Shown piece by piece: positions 16,791 to 27,257 of a DNA stretch of 64,000 bases (position 1 is its first letter; each line of letters begins with the position of its first letter). The translations under genes were made by a program, and so were the position numbers. This stretch comes from Candidatus Enterococcus moelleringii (GTDB lineage: Bacteria; Bacillota; Bacilli; Lactobacillales; Enterococcaceae). The stretch spans positions 32,647-96,646 of the forward strand of contig NZ_JAFREM010000027.1 of assembly GCF_017377575.1 (NCBI RefSeq). Direction: 5' to 3'. The notes under the pieces are model-generated. The model ran no database searches. It was not told where the DNA came from and was given only the letters and a program-made list of their open reading frames with translations.

Positions 16791-19364
16791 GTGAATAAAC
16801 GTATGACGCACATAAGTAAATGGTTCAAACGTCATGCAACCTTATTAAAGATTCTTTTCTTTGGGATTGTTTTATTTTTCGTCGCCAATCAAGTGACTCA
16901 TATCGCGCAAGGCATGAGCTGGCAAGAGGTTTGGCAGACGATTCAAGAGCAGGATCAATGGTCTTTATTAGGTATGCTGGGAGTCGGTTTGGCCGGTGTT
17001 GTCCCGATGCTCCTATATGACTTTGTTGCTATTAAAACACTAGAAGATGAAGGTCGGCCCAAGATGGAACGCAGCGATTGGCTGATAGCTGCTTGGACCA
17101 CCAACACGATTAATAATTTAGCCGGTTTCGGTGGCGTTGTCGGAGCGAGTCTGCGGGCCAGCTTCTACGGTAAAAATCTGGAAAAGAAAAAAGTGCTGGC
17201 TACAGTTTCCAAGGTCGCTTTGTTTATGCTGAGCGGACTTTCGGTATTAGCCTTCATTACGGCACTGGATCTGTTTCTGTTTCGGACCGATAACCCGTTT
17301 GTCCGCTATCGCATTTGGCTTTTGCTGGGCGGTGTTTTTGCTCCGCTGTTATTTGCTTTGGTGTATACTCGCCGCAAAACCTTGTTTAAAGAATTCAAAA
17401 CCAAAAGCATCGTCCTTTTGTATCTGGCTTCTTTAGGTCAATGGCTGGGCGCTTTGGCAGTATTCTTAACGGTTGGGCATTTGATGGGGATTCGTTTAGC
17501 CATCAGTGCGGTCTATCCGATGTTTGTGATTGCTACCGGCTTCGGGATGATTACCATGATTCCTGGTGGCGCCGGAACCTTTGATGTCATGATGATTTTA
17601 GGCTTAGGCCATCTAGGCTTGAGTCAAAGTCAGGCAGTTGTCTGGATTCTATTTTATCGGGTGTTTTATTATCTGCTGCCGTTTCTTTCTGGTATTTTGA
17701 TCTTCTTAACCAGTACCAGTGTGCGGATGAATCGCTATTTTGATAATTTGCCGCGGATTTTGTCGCAAAAGCTGGCCCATGCGATTCTGGTGGGCGCGGT
17801 GTATTTTGCCGGGATTATGATGATTCTGCTGTCGACCTTCACGAACCTTTCCAATATCAGCCGCCTGTTTGAGGTGTTGCTGCCTTATTCCTTTGACTTT
17901 TTGGATCAGACCTTGAACCTGTTAGTGGGCTTCCTGCTTTTGGGATTGGCTCGGGGAATTGCGGAAAAGGTGCGTAAAGCTTTCTGGCCGACGATTTTAC
18001 TGCTGGCTTTTGGGATTGTGAATACGGTGGCTAAAACAGCATCGCTGCGGCTGATTATTGCCTACGTGCTGGTTCTTCTGATTGTGTGGGCTTCCCGCAA
18101 AGAATTCTCCCGCAAACGGTTTGTCTATTCGTGGGGCGGTTTGATTGTAGATGGATTGATTTTTGGCATTCTGTTTATCTTTTATGCGGTGGCTGGCTAT
18201 CAAAGCGGTCAATTTTGGCGAGATGCGCCGGTTTCCAATGGCTACTTTGCTTTTCCTTCAGAGGAAATCTGGGTTTCAGGAATTATCGGTTTAATTCTTT
18301 CGATTCTGTGTTTGGCAATTTTGTATCAGTATTTGACTCAAGGTAAGGACGAGTTGGGAACTGATTGGGACGAGAAACGTTTCAACTATTTAACCAATCG
18401 TTATGGCGGAACAGCTGCAGGCCACTATCTGCGTTTGCCTGGCTATACTTACTATTATTATCAAGAAAACGGTAATGATCAGATTGTTTTTGGTTTCCAG
18501 ACAAAGGCCAATAAGTGCTTTGTATTAGGCAATCCGATTGGAAATCGCGAAAAGTGGCAGGCAGCTACGATTGCTTTCTTGGAGCATGCCGATCGTTTAG
18601 GCTACCAGCTGGCTTTCTACAAGATTTCCGATGATTATGTATTGCTCTTGCATGATTTAGGCTTCCACTTTGATAAGATTGGCGAAAATGGCGTGACTGA
18701 TTTCCAAGCGCATCCTCGGGAAGTGTTCTCTGATCGCTTTGAATTTAAGCGGCTAACCAATGAAGGCTATCAATTTATCTACTTTAAGACGATTCCTGAT
18801 GAGGTATATGAAGAAATGCGGGAAATCTCGGAAGAGTGGTTAAATGGCGAGAAGGAAAAACACTTCTCGGTAGGTCGGTTTGATCGGGCGTATATGGAAG
18901 CGAGTCAGGTGGGAATTGTCCGAGATCCGGCGAATCGGATTGTTGGTTTTATTTCCAAACAACCGATTGACGGAAATCGAGCGTCTTATGATTTGCTGCG
19001 TTATCGCAATGATGTGCCTAAGGAATTGCCGACATTTTTGAAGCTGCAATTAATGGATGAGTTGAAGCGTCAAGGCATCCAGCAGGTGTATCAAGGCATG
19101 GCGCCGCTAGCGAAGGTGGGCGAAACTTCGTACTCTTTCCTAGGTGAACGGATTATGAACCTAATCTACAAATACGGCAATTCCTTCTATGACTTCCAGC
19201 AAGTGACGGAAGAGAAGACCCTCTATGTAGATTACTGGCGACCTCGCTATTTTGCGTACATGAAGTCCAGCAGCTTTGCTTTTTCAGCACTGCAGCTGCT
19301 TCTGTTGATTGGCCGTGGAAAAAACAAAGGGGCAACCTTAACAGAAGAAATGATTGAAGTATAA
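16791..19364 (+). CDS. mprF: Phosphatidylglycerol lysyltransferase/flippase MprF
   Basis: MprF adds lysine (or other amino acids) from aminoacyl-tRNA to phosphatidylglycerol and flips the product outward, lowering surface charge and giving resistance to cationic peptides. The 857-residue protein has an N-terminal multi-helix flippase region (about 12-14 membrane segments over residues 15-520, including GFGGVVGASLRASF and ATGFGMITMIPGGAGTFD) and a C-terminal cytosolic DUF2156 synthase domain (about 545-840). GTG 16791 is preceded by TAGGAG with seven-base spacing. It is a full-length bifunctional form. Substrate amino acids cannot be told from sequence. Confidence 0.95.
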   Translation: MNKRMTHISKWFKRHATLLKILFFGIVLFFVANQVTHIAQGMSWQEVWQTIQEQDQWSLLGMLGVGLAGVVPMLLYDFVAIKTLEDEGRPKMERSDWLIAAWTTNTINNLAGFGGVVGASLRASFYGKNLEKKKVLATVSKVALFMLSGLSVLAFITALDLFLFRTDNPFVRYRIWLLLGGVFAPLLFALVYTRRKTLFKEFKTKSIVLLYLASLGQWLGALAVFLTVGHLMGIRLAISAVYPMFVIATGFGMITMIPGGAGTFDVMMILGLGHLGLSQSQAVVWILFYRVFYYLLPFLSGILIFLTSTSVRMNRYFDNLPRILSQKLAHAILVGAVYFAGIMMILLSTFTNLSNISRLFEVLLPYSFDFLDQTLNLLVGFLLLGLARGIAEKVRKAFWPTILLLAFGIVNTVAKTASLRLIIAYVLVLLIVWASRKEFSRKRFVYSWGGLIVDGLIFGILFIFYAVAGYQSGQFWRDAPVSNGYFAFPSEEIWVSGIIGLILSILCLAILYQYLTQGKDELGTDWDEKRFNYLTNRYGGTAAGHYLRLPGYTYYYYQENGNDQIVFGFQTKANKCFVLGNPIGNREKWQAATIAFLEHADRLGYQLAFYKISDDYVLLLHDLGFHFDKIGENGVTDFQAHPREVFSDRFEFKRLTNEGYQFIYFKTIPDEVYEEMREISEEWLNGEKEKHFSVGRFDRAYMEASQVGIVRDPANRIVGFISKQPIDGNRASYDLLRYRNDVPKELPTFLKLQLMDELKRQGIQQVYQGMAPLAKVGETSYSFLGERIMNLIYKYGNSFYDFQQVTEEKTLYVDYWRPRYFAYMKSSSFAFSALQLLLLIGRGKNKGATLTEEMIEV

Positions 19365-19368
19365 ACGA

Positions 19369-19407
19369 AGACTCGGCCTGAGGATAAAATTCAGGTCGAG
19401 TCTTTTT
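19369..19407 (+). terminator. mprF terminator
   Basis: AGACTCGGCCTGA and TCAGGTCGAGTCT arms followed by T5. The hairpin could also serve the convergent hsp20 gene. Confidence 0.85.
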
Positions 19408-19412
19408 AGGGT

Positions 19413-19829
19413 TTATTGAATATCGATTTTCTTACGGGTGGACTGATCGGCTTCGACTTTTGGCAAGTTCAGGCTTAATACGCCGTTTTCGAAGGTAGCG
19501 GCAATTTTTTCATCATCAACATTTTTTACCACGAATTGGCGGCGTAAGGCAGTCGTTGAGCGTTCCTTGCGCAGGTAGCGGCCGGTGGTTTCTTCTTTTT
19601 CTTCTTTTTGTTCAGTGTGTTCTGCGGCGATGATCAAAATCTCGCTATCGTATTCCACGGTAATTTCGTCTTTTTCAAAGCCGGGTAAATCGGCTTTTAC
19701 TTCATAGTGATCGGGAAATTCCTGTACATCCACATTCAATTTGCGGTCTTCGTTGAAGCTGCTCATCAAACGGCCCACTAATTCTTCGCCGTCTAACCAA
19801 TCTTTTTTTGGAAATAATAATCCTGCCAT
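19413..19829 (-). CDS. Small heat-shock protein, Hsp20/alpha-crystallin family
   Basis: An ATP-independent holdase chaperone. The 138-residue protein carries the alpha-crystallin domain (about 40-135), with NVDVQEFPDHYEVKADLPGF, ALRRQFVV and the conserved ATFENGVLSLNLPK near the C-terminus. I took the ATG at 19829 because AAGGAA lies upstream and the protein then starts MAGLLFPKKDW; a longer ORF from 19886 adds an unconserved lysine-rich stretch. No clear CIRCE or CtsR operator was found upstream. Confidence 0.92.
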   Translation of the reverse strand: MAGLLFPKKDWLDGEELVGRLMSSFNEDRKLNVDVQEFPDHYEVKADLPGFEKDEITVEYDSEILIIAAEHTEQKEEKEETTGRYLRKERSTTALRRQFVVKNVDDEKIAATFENGVLSLNLPKVEADQSTRKKIDIQ

Positions 19830-19981
19830 AGCGCATTCCTTCTTTCCCTTTTCTTTTATCGTAAGCCTTTGCGAGAAATTATTCAACCGATAAAGGACAA
19901 AGCATGCTAAAATGGAGTAACTATACTTTTACAAGGAGCTATGATAGAATTTCCTAGTGAAAAATTCGAATAGGTGAGAAA

Positions 19982-20833
19982 ATGGAAATCATGGAAAAAG
20001 CGCCGGCTAAGATCAATCTTGGTCTGGACATTCTCGGCAAACGCCCGGATGGCTTGCATGAACTGTCAATGGTGATGGCAAGCATTGATTTGGCGGATCG
20101 TTTACAGCTGGAGGAAATTCCTGAAAACAAAATTATCATCGAAACCAATAAGGCCTTTTTGCCTACCGATAAGAAGAATCATGTATATGAAGCACTGGAG
20201 CTGGTGAAGGATCGTTACCAGATTGATACTGGACTGAAGGTGAACATTCATAAACAGATTCCGGTGGCAGCGGGCTTGGGCGGCGGCTCAACCGATTCGG
20301 CGGCGGCATTACGCGCGGTCAATCGTTTGTGGCAGCTGGGGCTTTCAATGGAGGAGCTGGCGGCATTAGGCGCTGAAGTAGGCTCCGATGTCCCTTATTG
20401 TGTATATAGTCAAACAGCGTTAGTGGAAGGCTTTGGTGAGAAGGTGACATTATTGCCTTCGATGCCTCAATGCTGGGTAGTGGTGGTTAAGCCGCGGATG
20501 AGTGTCTCAACCCGCAATATCTTTTCCCAGATTGTCATGGAGGATTTGTATCATCCCAACATTGATGCTTTGATTCAGGCAATTGAGACGCAGGACTATC
20601 AGATGATGACGGAAAATTTAGGAAACTCGATGGAAGTTGTAACGATTGCAAAACACCCAATTATACAAAGAATCAAGGACCGAATGATGAAATACGGAGC
20701 AGATGCAGCCATGATGAGCGGCAGCGGTCCGACAGTCTACGGTTTGTGCCGCAAGCATTCTCGCGCGCAGCATATTTACAATGCATTAAAAGGGTTCTGC
20801 GAGGAAGTTTATCTCGTGCGTACCTTGAAGTAA
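19982..20833 (+). CDS. ispE: 4-diphosphocytidyl-2-C-methyl-D-erythritol kinase
   Basis: This GHMP-family kinase of the non-mevalonate isoprenoid route has normal length (283 residues). Motif 1 APAKINLGLDILGKRPDG opens the protein, the ATP loop PVAAGLGGGSTDSAA is near residue 95, and SGSGPTVYGL is the C-terminal motif. ATG 19982 follows AGGTGAG. Many enterococci make isoprenoids through mevalonate and still keep an IspE homologue, so a different or residual role is possible; that is family knowledge and is not shown here. Confidence 0.9.
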   Translation: MEIMEKAPAKINLGLDILGKRPDGLHELSMVMASIDLADRLQLEEIPENKIIIETNKAFLPTDKKNHVYEALELVKDRYQIDTGLKVNIHKQIPVAAGLGGGSTDSAAALRAVNRLWQLGLSMEELAALGAEVGSDVPYCVYSQTALVEGFGEKVTLLPSMPQCWVVVVKPRMSVSTRNIFSQIVMEDLYHPNIDALIQAIETQDYQMMTENLGNSMEVVTIAKHPIIQRIKDRMMKYGADAAMMSGSGPTVYGLCRKHSRAQHIYNALKGFCEEVYLVRTLK

Positions 20834-20856
20834 GATCCACTTGTGGGTCTTTTTTT
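20833..20856 (+). terminator. ispE terminator
   Basis: AGATCCAC and GTGGGTCT arms with a two-base loop region, followed by T-run, overlapping the stop region of ispE. Confidence 0.8.
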
Positions 20857-20959
20857 CTGTCTTCGATTAGTGAAAAATAACGCGGGCTAAATATATTTAC
20901 GCTTTTTCATATGAATGACCCAACATGTATTTTACGTTTTGACGGTCTTTTCGTTTAGT

Positions 20960-20980
20960 AAAACGTAAAATTTACGCTTT
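20960..20980 (+). promoter_or_regulatory. Zur-type operator of the adc operon
   Basis: AAAACGTAAAATTTACGCTT(T) is a 10-1-10 near-palindrome closely matching the Bacillus Zur box AAATCGTAAT-N-ATTACGATTT. It ends four bases before the -35 of the adc promoter. A second copy of its right half (TTTACGCTTT) occurs at 20896-20905. Confidence 0.75.
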
Positions 20981-20983
20981 AAG

Positions 20984-21012
20984 TTGACGGATAGAAAAAC
21001 ATCTGTTAGATT
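20984..21012 (+). promoter_or_regulatory. adcACB promoter
   Basis: TTGACG (20984-20989), 17 bases, TAGATT (21007-21012), directly downstream of the Zur-type operator. Confidence 0.6.
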
Positions 21013-21049
21013 ATTTTAGGTTAAACGTATTTGAAAGGTGTGTACCGAA

Positions 21050-21991
21050 ATGAAAAAAAGCGTTCTTTTCTTAACAGCCATCGCGGCTGTAGGTCTTTTC
21101 GCTGCTTGCGGCAATCAAGCCCAGGAACCAGCTGAAAATGAAAATATCCAAGTCATCACGACTTTTTATCCCATGTACGAATTTACTAAAGAAGTAGTTG
21201 GAGAGGAAGGCGACGTTCAGCTTCTAATCCCAGCTGGTACCGAGCCTCACGATTTCGAACCTTCCGCCAAGGACTTAGCGGAAATCGCTGATGCGGATGT
21301 CTTTGTTTACAACAGTCCAGAATTGGAAACCTGGGTGGACAACTTGACGGATAGTGTCGATACGGATCAAACAACGATTATTGAAGCGTCGAAGGATATT
21401 TCTTTAATGGAAGGTTCCGCTCACGAGCATGAAGAAGGCGAAGCTGAATCTGCAGAAGAACACAGCCACGAGCTGGACCCCCATGTTTGGCTGGACCCGG
21501 TTTTAGCGATTCAAGAAGTTGAGACTATTCGCGATGAGCTAAGCGCAAAATATCCGGATGACAAAGCGGTATTTGAAGAAAATGCTGCAGCGTATATTGA
21601 GAAATTACAGGATTTAGATAACCAATACAAAACAGCTTTTGCTGATGCGAGCAATAAAACCTTTGTCACCCAACACGCGGCTTTCGGTTATTTGGCAAAT
21701 CAGTATGGCTTAACTCAAGAAGCGATTGCCGGAGTATCACCGGATCAAGAGCCGTCACCGACTCGCTTAAGCGAATTGAAGCATTATGTAGATGACCACA
21801 ATGTGAGCGTCATTTACTTTGAAGAAAATGCAACATCGAAAGTAGCAGAAACCTTGTCACAGGAAACCGGCGTGAAGTTAGAGGTGCTGAACCCATTGGA
21901 AAGTCTGACCGACCAGCAAATCAAAGACGGCGAGAATTATATTTCAGTAATGGAAGAAAATTTGACGGCTTTGAAAGAAAGTATCAAGTAA
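21050..21991 (+). CDS. adcA: Zinc ABC transporter substrate-binding lipoprotein
   Basis: The extracellular zinc receptor of the AdcABC/ZnuABC importer. The 313-residue protein has a lipoprotein signal with lipobox LFAAC (Cys about residue 20), a cluster A-I fold ([17 protein letters not shown]), metal ligand regions [19 protein letters not shown] and [11 protein letters not shown], and a His/Glu-rich loop [16 protein letters not shown] that collects zinc. The extra ZinT domain of streptococcal AdcA is absent. ATG 21050 was chosen over GTG 21038 because the signal peptide starts there, nine bases after AAAGGTG. Zinc control through the Zur-type operator is likely. Confidence 0.93.
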   Translation: MKKSVLFLTAIAAVGLFAACGNQAQEPAENENIQVITTFYPMYEFTKEVVGEEGDVQLLIPAGTEPHDFEPSAKDLAEIADADVFVYNSPELETWVDNLTDSVDTDQTTIIEASKDISLMEGSAHEHEEGEAESAEEHSHELDPHVWLDPVLAIQEVETIRDELSAKYPDDKAVFEENAAAYIEKLQDLDNQYKTAFADASNKTFVTQHAAFGYLANQYGLTQEAIAGVSPDQEPSPTRLSELKHYVDDHNVSVIYFEENATSKVAETLSQETGVKLEVLNPLESLTDQQIKDGENYISVMEENLTALKESIK

Positions 21992-22002
21992 GGAGCAATG
22001 CA

Positions 22003-22683
22003 ATGTCCTATATAAAAGTAGAAAATCTTTCCTTTTACTACGATGAGGAACCGGTGCTGGAAAATGTGTCCTATCAAGTAGACCCCGGTGAATTTGTCAT
22101 CTTGACCGGTGAAAATGGGGCGGCAAAGTCAACGTTGATCAAAGCTACGTTAGGCTTGTTGAAGCCTAGCAGCGGCCAAGTGACGATTGCCAAGGAAAAC
22201 AGTGAAGGCAAGAAGCTGAGCATGGGCTACATCCCGCAACAAGTAGCATCATTCAATGCCGGCTTTCCCAGTACCGTGCTGGAATTAGTCAGCTCAGGTC
22301 GTTACCCGCAAGGAAAATGGTTCAAAAAATTAACGCCCCGCGATCATGCCCATGTGAAAAAAGCGTTGGAAGCTGTTGGCATGTGGAATACCCGCCACAA
22401 ACGGGTAGGCGAACTGTCAGGGGGACAAAAGCAGCGGATCAGCTTGGCGCGGATTTTTGCCAAAGATCCGGATTTGTTTATTTTGGATGAACCGACTACC
22501 GGGATGGATGAGCGTTCACGGAATAATTTCTATGAACTGCTGCAGCATAGTGCCCATGAGCATGGAAAAAGTATTTTGATGATCACTCATGATCACGACG
22601 ACATTAAACAATACGTGGATCGACAAATCCGCTTAGTACGGAAGGAGGACTCTCAATGGCGCTGCTTTCATATGAATTCATGA
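22003..22683 (+). CDS. adcC: Zinc ABC transporter ATP-binding protein
   Basis: The 226-residue ATPase of the zinc importer. Walker A reads GENGAAKST (Ala replaces Gly before the Lys, as is common in this subfamily); the ABC signature is [10 protein letters not shown], Walker B LFILDEP, and the switch His is in LMITHDHDD. It follows adcA by 11 bases and overlaps adcB by 28, so the operon is tightly coupled. Confidence 0.94.
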   Translation: MSYIKVENLSFYYDEEPVLENVSYQVDPGEFVILTGENGAAKSTLIKATLGLLKPSSGQVTIAKENSEGKKLSMGYIPQQVASFNAGFPSTVLELVSSGRYPQGKWFKKLTPRDHAHVKKALEAVGMWNTRHKRVGELSGGQKQRISLARIFAKDPDLFILDEPTTGMDERSRNNFYELLQHSAHEHGKSILMITHDHDDIKQYVDRQIRLVRKEDSQWRCFHMNS

Positions 22684-23489
22684 GACGAGCCTTTATGGCC
22701 GGGATCTTTATTGCTGGGATCGCTCCGATGCTGGGAGTCTTTCTGGTCATTCGCCGCCAATCGTTAATGGCGGATACTTTGTCCCATGTTTCGCTAGCTG
22801 GAGTCGCCTTAGGATTCTTCTTGAATTTGAATCCCACCATGACCACTTTACTGGTAGTCGTAGTGGCAGCAATTATCATGGAGTATTTGCAAAACATGTA
22901 CAGCTCTTATTCAGAGATTTCGATTGCTATTTTGATGGCAGCGGGATTGGCGGTAGCGCTAGTGCTGATGAAGCTGGCGCCGGGAAGCTCCGCGGTGAGT
23001 ATTCAATCTTATCTGTTCGGTTCTATTGTGACGGTCACTTGGTCGCAGGTCATCTTCTTAGGGATACTGTTTGTACTAGTTGGGTTGTTGTTTTTCCTAT
23101 TCAAACGACCGATGTACGTGCTGACCTTTGATGAAGATATCGCAGCTGTTGACGGCTTGCCGGTGCGCATGATGTCAATGATCTTTAACGTAGTAACGGG
23201 TGTGGCGATTGCGATTATGATTCCGATTGCTGGAGCGTTGCTGATTTCAGCGATTATGATTTTGCCGGCGGCGACAGGCATGCGGTCAGGCAAAAGCTTT
23301 AACATGGTTATCTTGATTAGTGTGATCATTGGTTTTATCGGAATTATTGGTGGTTTAACCGGGTCCTTCTATTTGGACACACCGCCGGGTGCCACCATTA
23401 CTCTAGGATTTATCTTCTTATTCCTGCTGATGAACGGCTTGCGGCGTCTGCGCATGATGACCCAGCGGAAGAAAAACCAAAACGATTAG
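22656..23489 (+). CDS. adcB: Zinc ABC transporter permease
   Basis: The 277-residue permease of the ABC-3 (ZnuB/AdcB) family, with about eight membrane helices. [20 protein letters not shown] and the [20 protein letters not shown] segment ([16 protein letters not shown]) are typical for the family. GGAGG lies in the end of adcC before ATG 22656. A compact hairpin terminator overlaps the stop codon. Confidence 0.94.
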   Translation: MALLSYEFMRRAFMAGIFIAGIAPMLGVFLVIRRQSLMADTLSHVSLAGVALGFFLNLNPTMTTLLVVVVAAIIMEYLQNMYSSYSEISIAILMAAGLAVALVLMKLAPGSSAVSIQSYLFGSIVTVTWSQVIFLGILFVLVGLLFFLFKRPMYVLTFDEDIAAVDGLPVRMMSMIFNVVTGVAIAIMIPIAGALLISAIMILPAATGMRSGKSFNMVILISVIIGFIGIIGGLTGSFYLDTPPGATITLGFIFLFLLMNGLRRLRMMTQRKKNQND

Positions 23490-23518
23490 AGGAAAGCGAA
23501 GGCTTTGCCTCTTTTTTT
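23489..23518 (+). terminator. adc operon terminator
   Basis: GAGG-AAAGC-GAAG-GCTTT-GCCTC hairpin followed by T7 immediately at the adcB stop. Confidence 0.85.
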
Positions 23519-23532
23519 CGGCATTTTATTAG

Positions 23533-23580
23533 AAAAGCCGAACTTTTTCCGTCAAAAACCAGAAAATGCTCGAATTTTTA
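23533..23580 (+). promoter_or_regulatory. Two PurBox-like sequences upstream of purR
   Basis: AAAAGCCGAACTTTTT (23533-23548) and AAATGCTCGAATTTTTA (about 23564-23580) resemble the CCGAAC-type PurBox bound by Gram-positive PurR. The second overlaps the -35 region of TATAAT at 23593-23598, suggesting autoregulation. The spacing (32 bases between CGAA cores) is wider than in Bacillus. Confidence 0.5.
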
Positions 23581-23632
23581 GGGCTAAACCCTTATAATGA
23601 GAAACGATAGAATTAGAATAGGAGTGAAAGAC

Positions 23633-24451
23633 GTGAAAATTCGTCGTAGTGAGCGTTTGATCGACACAACGCAGTATTTATTAGAACATCCCCATACGTT
23701 GATTCCACTGACCTTTTTTGCTGCTCGATACCGTTCAGCGAAATCGTCCATCAGTGAAGATTTAGCCATTGTCAAAAAGACCTTTAAGGAAAGAGGCACC
23801 GGCTTTTTAGAAACCATCCCAGGAGCCGCTGGCGGTGTGGTTTACACTCCCAGTATTACCAATGAAGCAGCCAAAGAATACATTGAATCCTTAGCCGAAC
23901 GTTTGTCAGAAGAAGATCGTTTATTACCAGGGGGCTACGTGTATCTGTCAGATATGCTGGGTCAGCCTGATTTGTTGCGGATGGTGGGCAGAATCATCGC
24001 TGCACAATACTTAGATAAAGAAATTGATGCGGTCATGACGGTAGCTACAAAAGGTGTACCGATCGCTCAAGCAGTCTCTTATTATTTAAATGCCCCATTT
24101 GTAATCGTTCGTCGTGACTCGAAAATTACTGAAGGTTCAACTGTTAGTGTTAATTACGTGTCTGGTTCATCAGAGCGTATTGAAAAAATGGAGCTGTCAA
24201 AACGTAGCTTGAAACGCGGATCGAAGGTCTTGATCGTTGATGACTTCATGAAGGGTGGCGGAACCGTCAACGGAATGAAGAGCTTGATTGAAGAATTTGA
24301 AGCCGAGTTGGTAGGCATTACCGTATTTGCGGAATCACGCTTCAAAGGTGAACGAGCGATCAGCGATTATCGTTCATTATTGTACGTGAAAGATGTCGAC
24401 ACCAGCACCAAAACCATCACGGTCGTTCCCGGAAATTGTTTTGAAGAATAA
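23633..24451 (+). CDS. purR: Purine operon repressor PurR
   Basis: A PRPP-responsive transcription regulator (272 residues) of the Bacillus/Lactococcus PurR type. It has an N-terminal winged helix (KIRRSERLIDTTQYLLEHPH) and a C-terminal type I phosphoribosyltransferase fold with PRPP loop VLIVDDFMKGGGT. GTG 23633 has AGGAG eight bases upstream; the ATG at 23597 overlaps the -10 element and is unlikely. PurBox-like sequences lie in its own promoter. The neighbours glmU and prs also draw on nucleotide metabolism. Confidence 0.94.
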   Translation: MKIRRSERLIDTTQYLLEHPHTLIPLTFFAARYRSAKSSISEDLAIVKKTFKERGTGFLETIPGAAGGVVYTPSITNEAAKEYIESLAERLSEEDRLLPGGYVYLSDMLGQPDLLRMVGRIIAAQYLDKEIDAVMTVATKGVPIAQAVSYYLNAPFVIVRRDSKITEGSTVSVNYVSGSSERIEKMELSKRSLKRGSKVLIVDDFMKGGGTVNGMKSLIEEFEAELVGITVFAESRFKGERAISDYRSLLYVKDVDTSTKTITVVPGNCFEE

Positions 24452-24474
24452 GCAAGGATTCCTTGCTTATTTTC
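24450..24474 (+). terminator. purR terminator
   Basis: AAGCAAGG and CCTTGCTT arms with a three-base loop, then ATTTTCTT, starting at the stop codon. Confidence 0.75.
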
Positions 24475-24555
24475 TTGTGGACTTTTCTAAGTAGATTGAA
24501 AATGAACAGATAGTGAGCTACACTTAATCAGAGAAAACTATTAGGAGTGACTATT

Positions 24556-25923
24556 TTGGAAAATCGATACGCCATTATTTTGGCAGCGGGTAAGGGTACC
24601 CGCATGAAATCAAAGCTGTATAAGGTGCTGCATCCAGTAGCCGGCAAACCAATGGTAGAACACATTATTGAACGAGTGATTGAAACGAGTCCAGCAGAAA
24701 TCGTCACTATCGTCGGTCATGGTGCTGAAAAAGTGAAGGCTCAATTAGGCGAACGAAGCCAGTATGCATTGCAGGCTGAACAATTAGGAACAGGCCATGC
24801 AGTCGTGCAGGCGGCCGACTTTTTGAAAGATAAAACTGGGACAACCTTAGTTATCAGTGGCGATACACCGCTTTTAACGACGCAAACGTTGGACAACTTG
24901 TTTGACTACCATCAAGGGAAAAAAGCCAGTGCCACAATTTTAACCGCTCATGCTGAAGATCCAACAGGCTATGGCCGGATTTTGCGAGATCATGTCGGCA
25001 TTGTTGAGAAAATTGTGGAACAAAAAGATGCGACTTTGGAAGAAGCCCGCGTACAAGAAATCAACACAGGGACTTACTGCTTTGACAATAAAGCCTTATT
25101 CGAAGCGTTGGAAAAGATCGGCACTAACAATGCCCAAGGTGAGTACTACTTAACCGATATCGTTGAAATTCTAAAAAATGACGGCAAAACCGTTGCTGCT
25201 TACCAAACTGAAGACTTTGAAGAATCACTTGGCGTAAATGATCGCATGGCTTTAGCAAAGGCTAACGAAATTATGCGGGCTCGTATTAACAAGATGCATA
25301 TGGTTAACGGAGTCAGCTTCATTGATCCTGCCAGCACGTATATTGATGCTGGGGTAGTGATTGGCTCAGATACCATCATTGAACCAGGTGTTCAGCTGCA
25401 AGGCAAAACAGTTATCGGTGAAGATTGCGTGATCGGCGCTCATTCTAAAATCGTCGACAGCACGATTGAAGACAATGTGGAAATCAAATCTTCTGTGATC
25501 GAAGAAAGCATTGTGCGTAAGAATGCTGATGTTGGACCGTATGCTCATTTGCGTCCACAATCAGATATTGGCGAACATGCCCATATTGGCAACTTTGTGG
25601 AAATTAAAAAAGCTTCAATTGGTGAGCAAACCAAAGTGGGTCATCTAACTTACGTAGGTGATGCAACATTAGGCAAAGAGATCAACGTAGGCTGCGGAGT
25701 TGTTTTTGTAAACTACGACGGCAAGAACAAGCATCATACCACAGTTGGCGACCATGTCTTTATCGGCTCTGGTACCAACCTGGTAGCTCCTGTGAACTTG
25801 GAGGACCATAGTGTTACAGCTGCCGGCTCAACTATCACCGAAGACGTAAAAAGCGGGGATATGGCGATTGCCCGGGCAAGACAAGTGAACAAAGAAGGCT
25901 ATGCTTCACGAATTCCTTACTAA
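24556..25923 (+). CDS. glmU: Bifunctional UDP-GlcNAc pyrophosphorylase / glucosamine-1-phosphate acetyltransferase
   Basis: This 455-residue enzyme makes UDP-GlcNAc for cell wall synthesis. The N-terminal uridyltransferase domain begins with [19 protein letters not shown]; the C-terminal left-handed beta-helix acetyltransferase domain covers about residue 250 onward, with [19 protein letters not shown] and [16 protein letters not shown] 24556 is used because TAGGAG ends nine bases upstream; a GTG at 24547 would lie inside that ribosome site. purR-glmU-prs is the conserved Firmicutes order. Confidence 0.97.
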   Translation: MENRYAIILAAGKGTRMKSKLYKVLHPVAGKPMVEHIIERVIETSPAEIVTIVGHGAEKVKAQLGERSQYALQAEQLGTGHAVVQAADFLKDKTGTTLVISGDTPLLTTQTLDNLFDYHQGKKASATILTAHAEDPTGYGRILRDHVGIVEKIVEQKDATLEEARVQEINTGTYCFDNKALFEALEKIGTNNAQGEYYLTDIVEILKNDGKTVAAYQTEDFEESLGVNDRMALAKANEIMRARINKMHMVNGVSFIDPASTYIDAGVVIGSDTIIEPGVQLQGKTVIGEDCVIGAHSKIVDSTIEDNVEIKSSVIEESIVRKNADVGPYAHLRPQSDIGEHAHIGNFVEIKKASIGEQTKVGHLTYVGDATLGKEINVGCGVVFVNYDGKNKHHTTVGDHVFIGSGTNLVAPVNLEDHSVTAAGSTITEDVKSGDMAIARARQVNKEGYASRIPY

Positions 25924-26026
25924 TTTTTAAGGTAGATAGCTTGATTTCCTTGCGAAAAATGACTAGTATTTTAGTTGAAATAGTATATAATCGGTAGCGT
26001 ATTGTAAAAAGAAAGTGGAGGGACCC

Positions 26027-26995
26027 ATGTCAAAACAGTATTTTGATCCAAGATTGAAAATCTTTGCCTTGAACTCGAATCGTCCGTTAGCAGAAAAAAT
26101 TGCAGAAGCTGTTGGTGTACAACTAGGAAAAAGCTCAGTAACTCAATTTAGCGATGGCGAAATTCAGGTCAATATCGAAGAAAGTATTCGTGGTGCGCAT
26201 GTCTATGTCATTCAGTCAACCAGTAGTCCGGTAAATGATAACTTGATGGAACTATTAATTATGATTGATGCCTTAAAACGTGCAAGTGCAAAAACTATTA
26301 ACGTAGTAATGCCTTATTACGGCTATGCACGTCAAGATCGAAAAGCTCGTGCTCGTGAACCAATTACAGCGAAATTAGTAGCGAACATGATCCAAAAAGC
26401 AGGAGCAACTCGTCTGTTAACATTGGATTTGCATGCTTCACAGATTCAAGGGTTCTTTGATATTCCAGTGGATCATTTAATGGGAGCACCATTAATTGCT
26501 AACTACTTTGTGGAACAAGGAGTTTGCGGCGATGATGTCGTTGTTGTATCTCCAGACCATGGCGGGGTAACTCGTGCTCGTAAATTAGCAGAATTTTTGA
26601 AGGCGCCGATTGCCATTATCGATAAACGCCGTCCAAAAGCAAACGTAGCAGAAGTTATGAACATCATTGGGAATGTCGACGGCAAAACCTGTGTCATTAT
26701 CGATGATATGATCGACACTGCGGGTACCATCACTTTAGCTGCCAATGCCTTAAAAGAAGCTGGCGCAAAACAAGTATACGCATCATGTACGCACCCTGTT
26801 TTATCAGGTCCTGCAATGCAGCGTATCCAAGACTCAGCGATTGAGCACTTGGTTGTTACTGATTCAATCTACTTGTCAGACGATCGTAAAATCGACAAGA
26901 TCGACGAAATCAGCGTTGGCGAACTAATGGGAGATGCCATCAAACGCATCCACGAAAACAAACCAGTCAGCCCATTGTTTGAAACTAAAAAATAA
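26027..26995 (+). CDS. prs: Ribose-phosphate pyrophosphokinase
   Basis: The enzyme makes PRPP from ribose 5-phosphate and ATP; PRPP is the effector of PurR encoded two genes upstream. The 322-residue protein contains [16 protein letters not shown], the flexible-loop sequence [19 protein letters not shown] and the PRPP-binding [15 protein letters not shown] 26027 follows GGAGGG; GTG 26015 in frame overlaps the ribosome site. TATATAAT at 25983-25990 is a likely -10. A hairpin follows. Confidence 0.97.
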   Translation: MSKQYFDPRLKIFALNSNRPLAEKIAEAVGVQLGKSSVTQFSDGEIQVNIEESIRGAHVYVIQSTSSPVNDNLMELLIMIDALKRASAKTINVVMPYYGYARQDRKARAREPITAKLVANMIQKAGATRLLTLDLHASQIQGFFDIPVDHLMGAPLIANYFVEQGVCGDDVVVVSPDHGGVTRARKLAEFLKAPIAIIDKRRPKANVAEVMNIIGNVDGKTCVIIDDMIDTAGTITLAANALKEAGAKQVYASCTHPVLSGPAMQRIQDSAIEHLVVTDSIYLSDDRKIDKIDEISVGELMGDAIKRIHENKPVSPLFETKK

Positions 26996-27002
26996 TAGAT
27001 TA

Positions 27003-27044
27003 AAAAGCGCAATTTTCCGGATGAAGGGAAATTGCGCTTTTTTT
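27003..27044 (+). terminator. prs terminator
   Basis: AAAAGCGCAATTTTCC and GGGAAATTGCGCTTTT arms followed by a T-run, seven bases after the prs stop. Confidence 0.9.
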
Positions 27045-27257
27045 ATTTATCTTCGTACGCGTATGCAGTCAGTGAAAAGTTGGACTGGCAACTAGTTCCA
27101 ATTAAGGGAATCATTTTTCGAAGAGCGTGAAAAATGATTCTTATCGTCGTACGTCTACCATTTTACTAAACAGGTTTAACGATAAAATTGTATTAGCTTT
27201 GTTATGAGTTGTTTGCGCGATAAGAAACTGGGAAAAGTAAAACTGGCAAAAAAAGAA

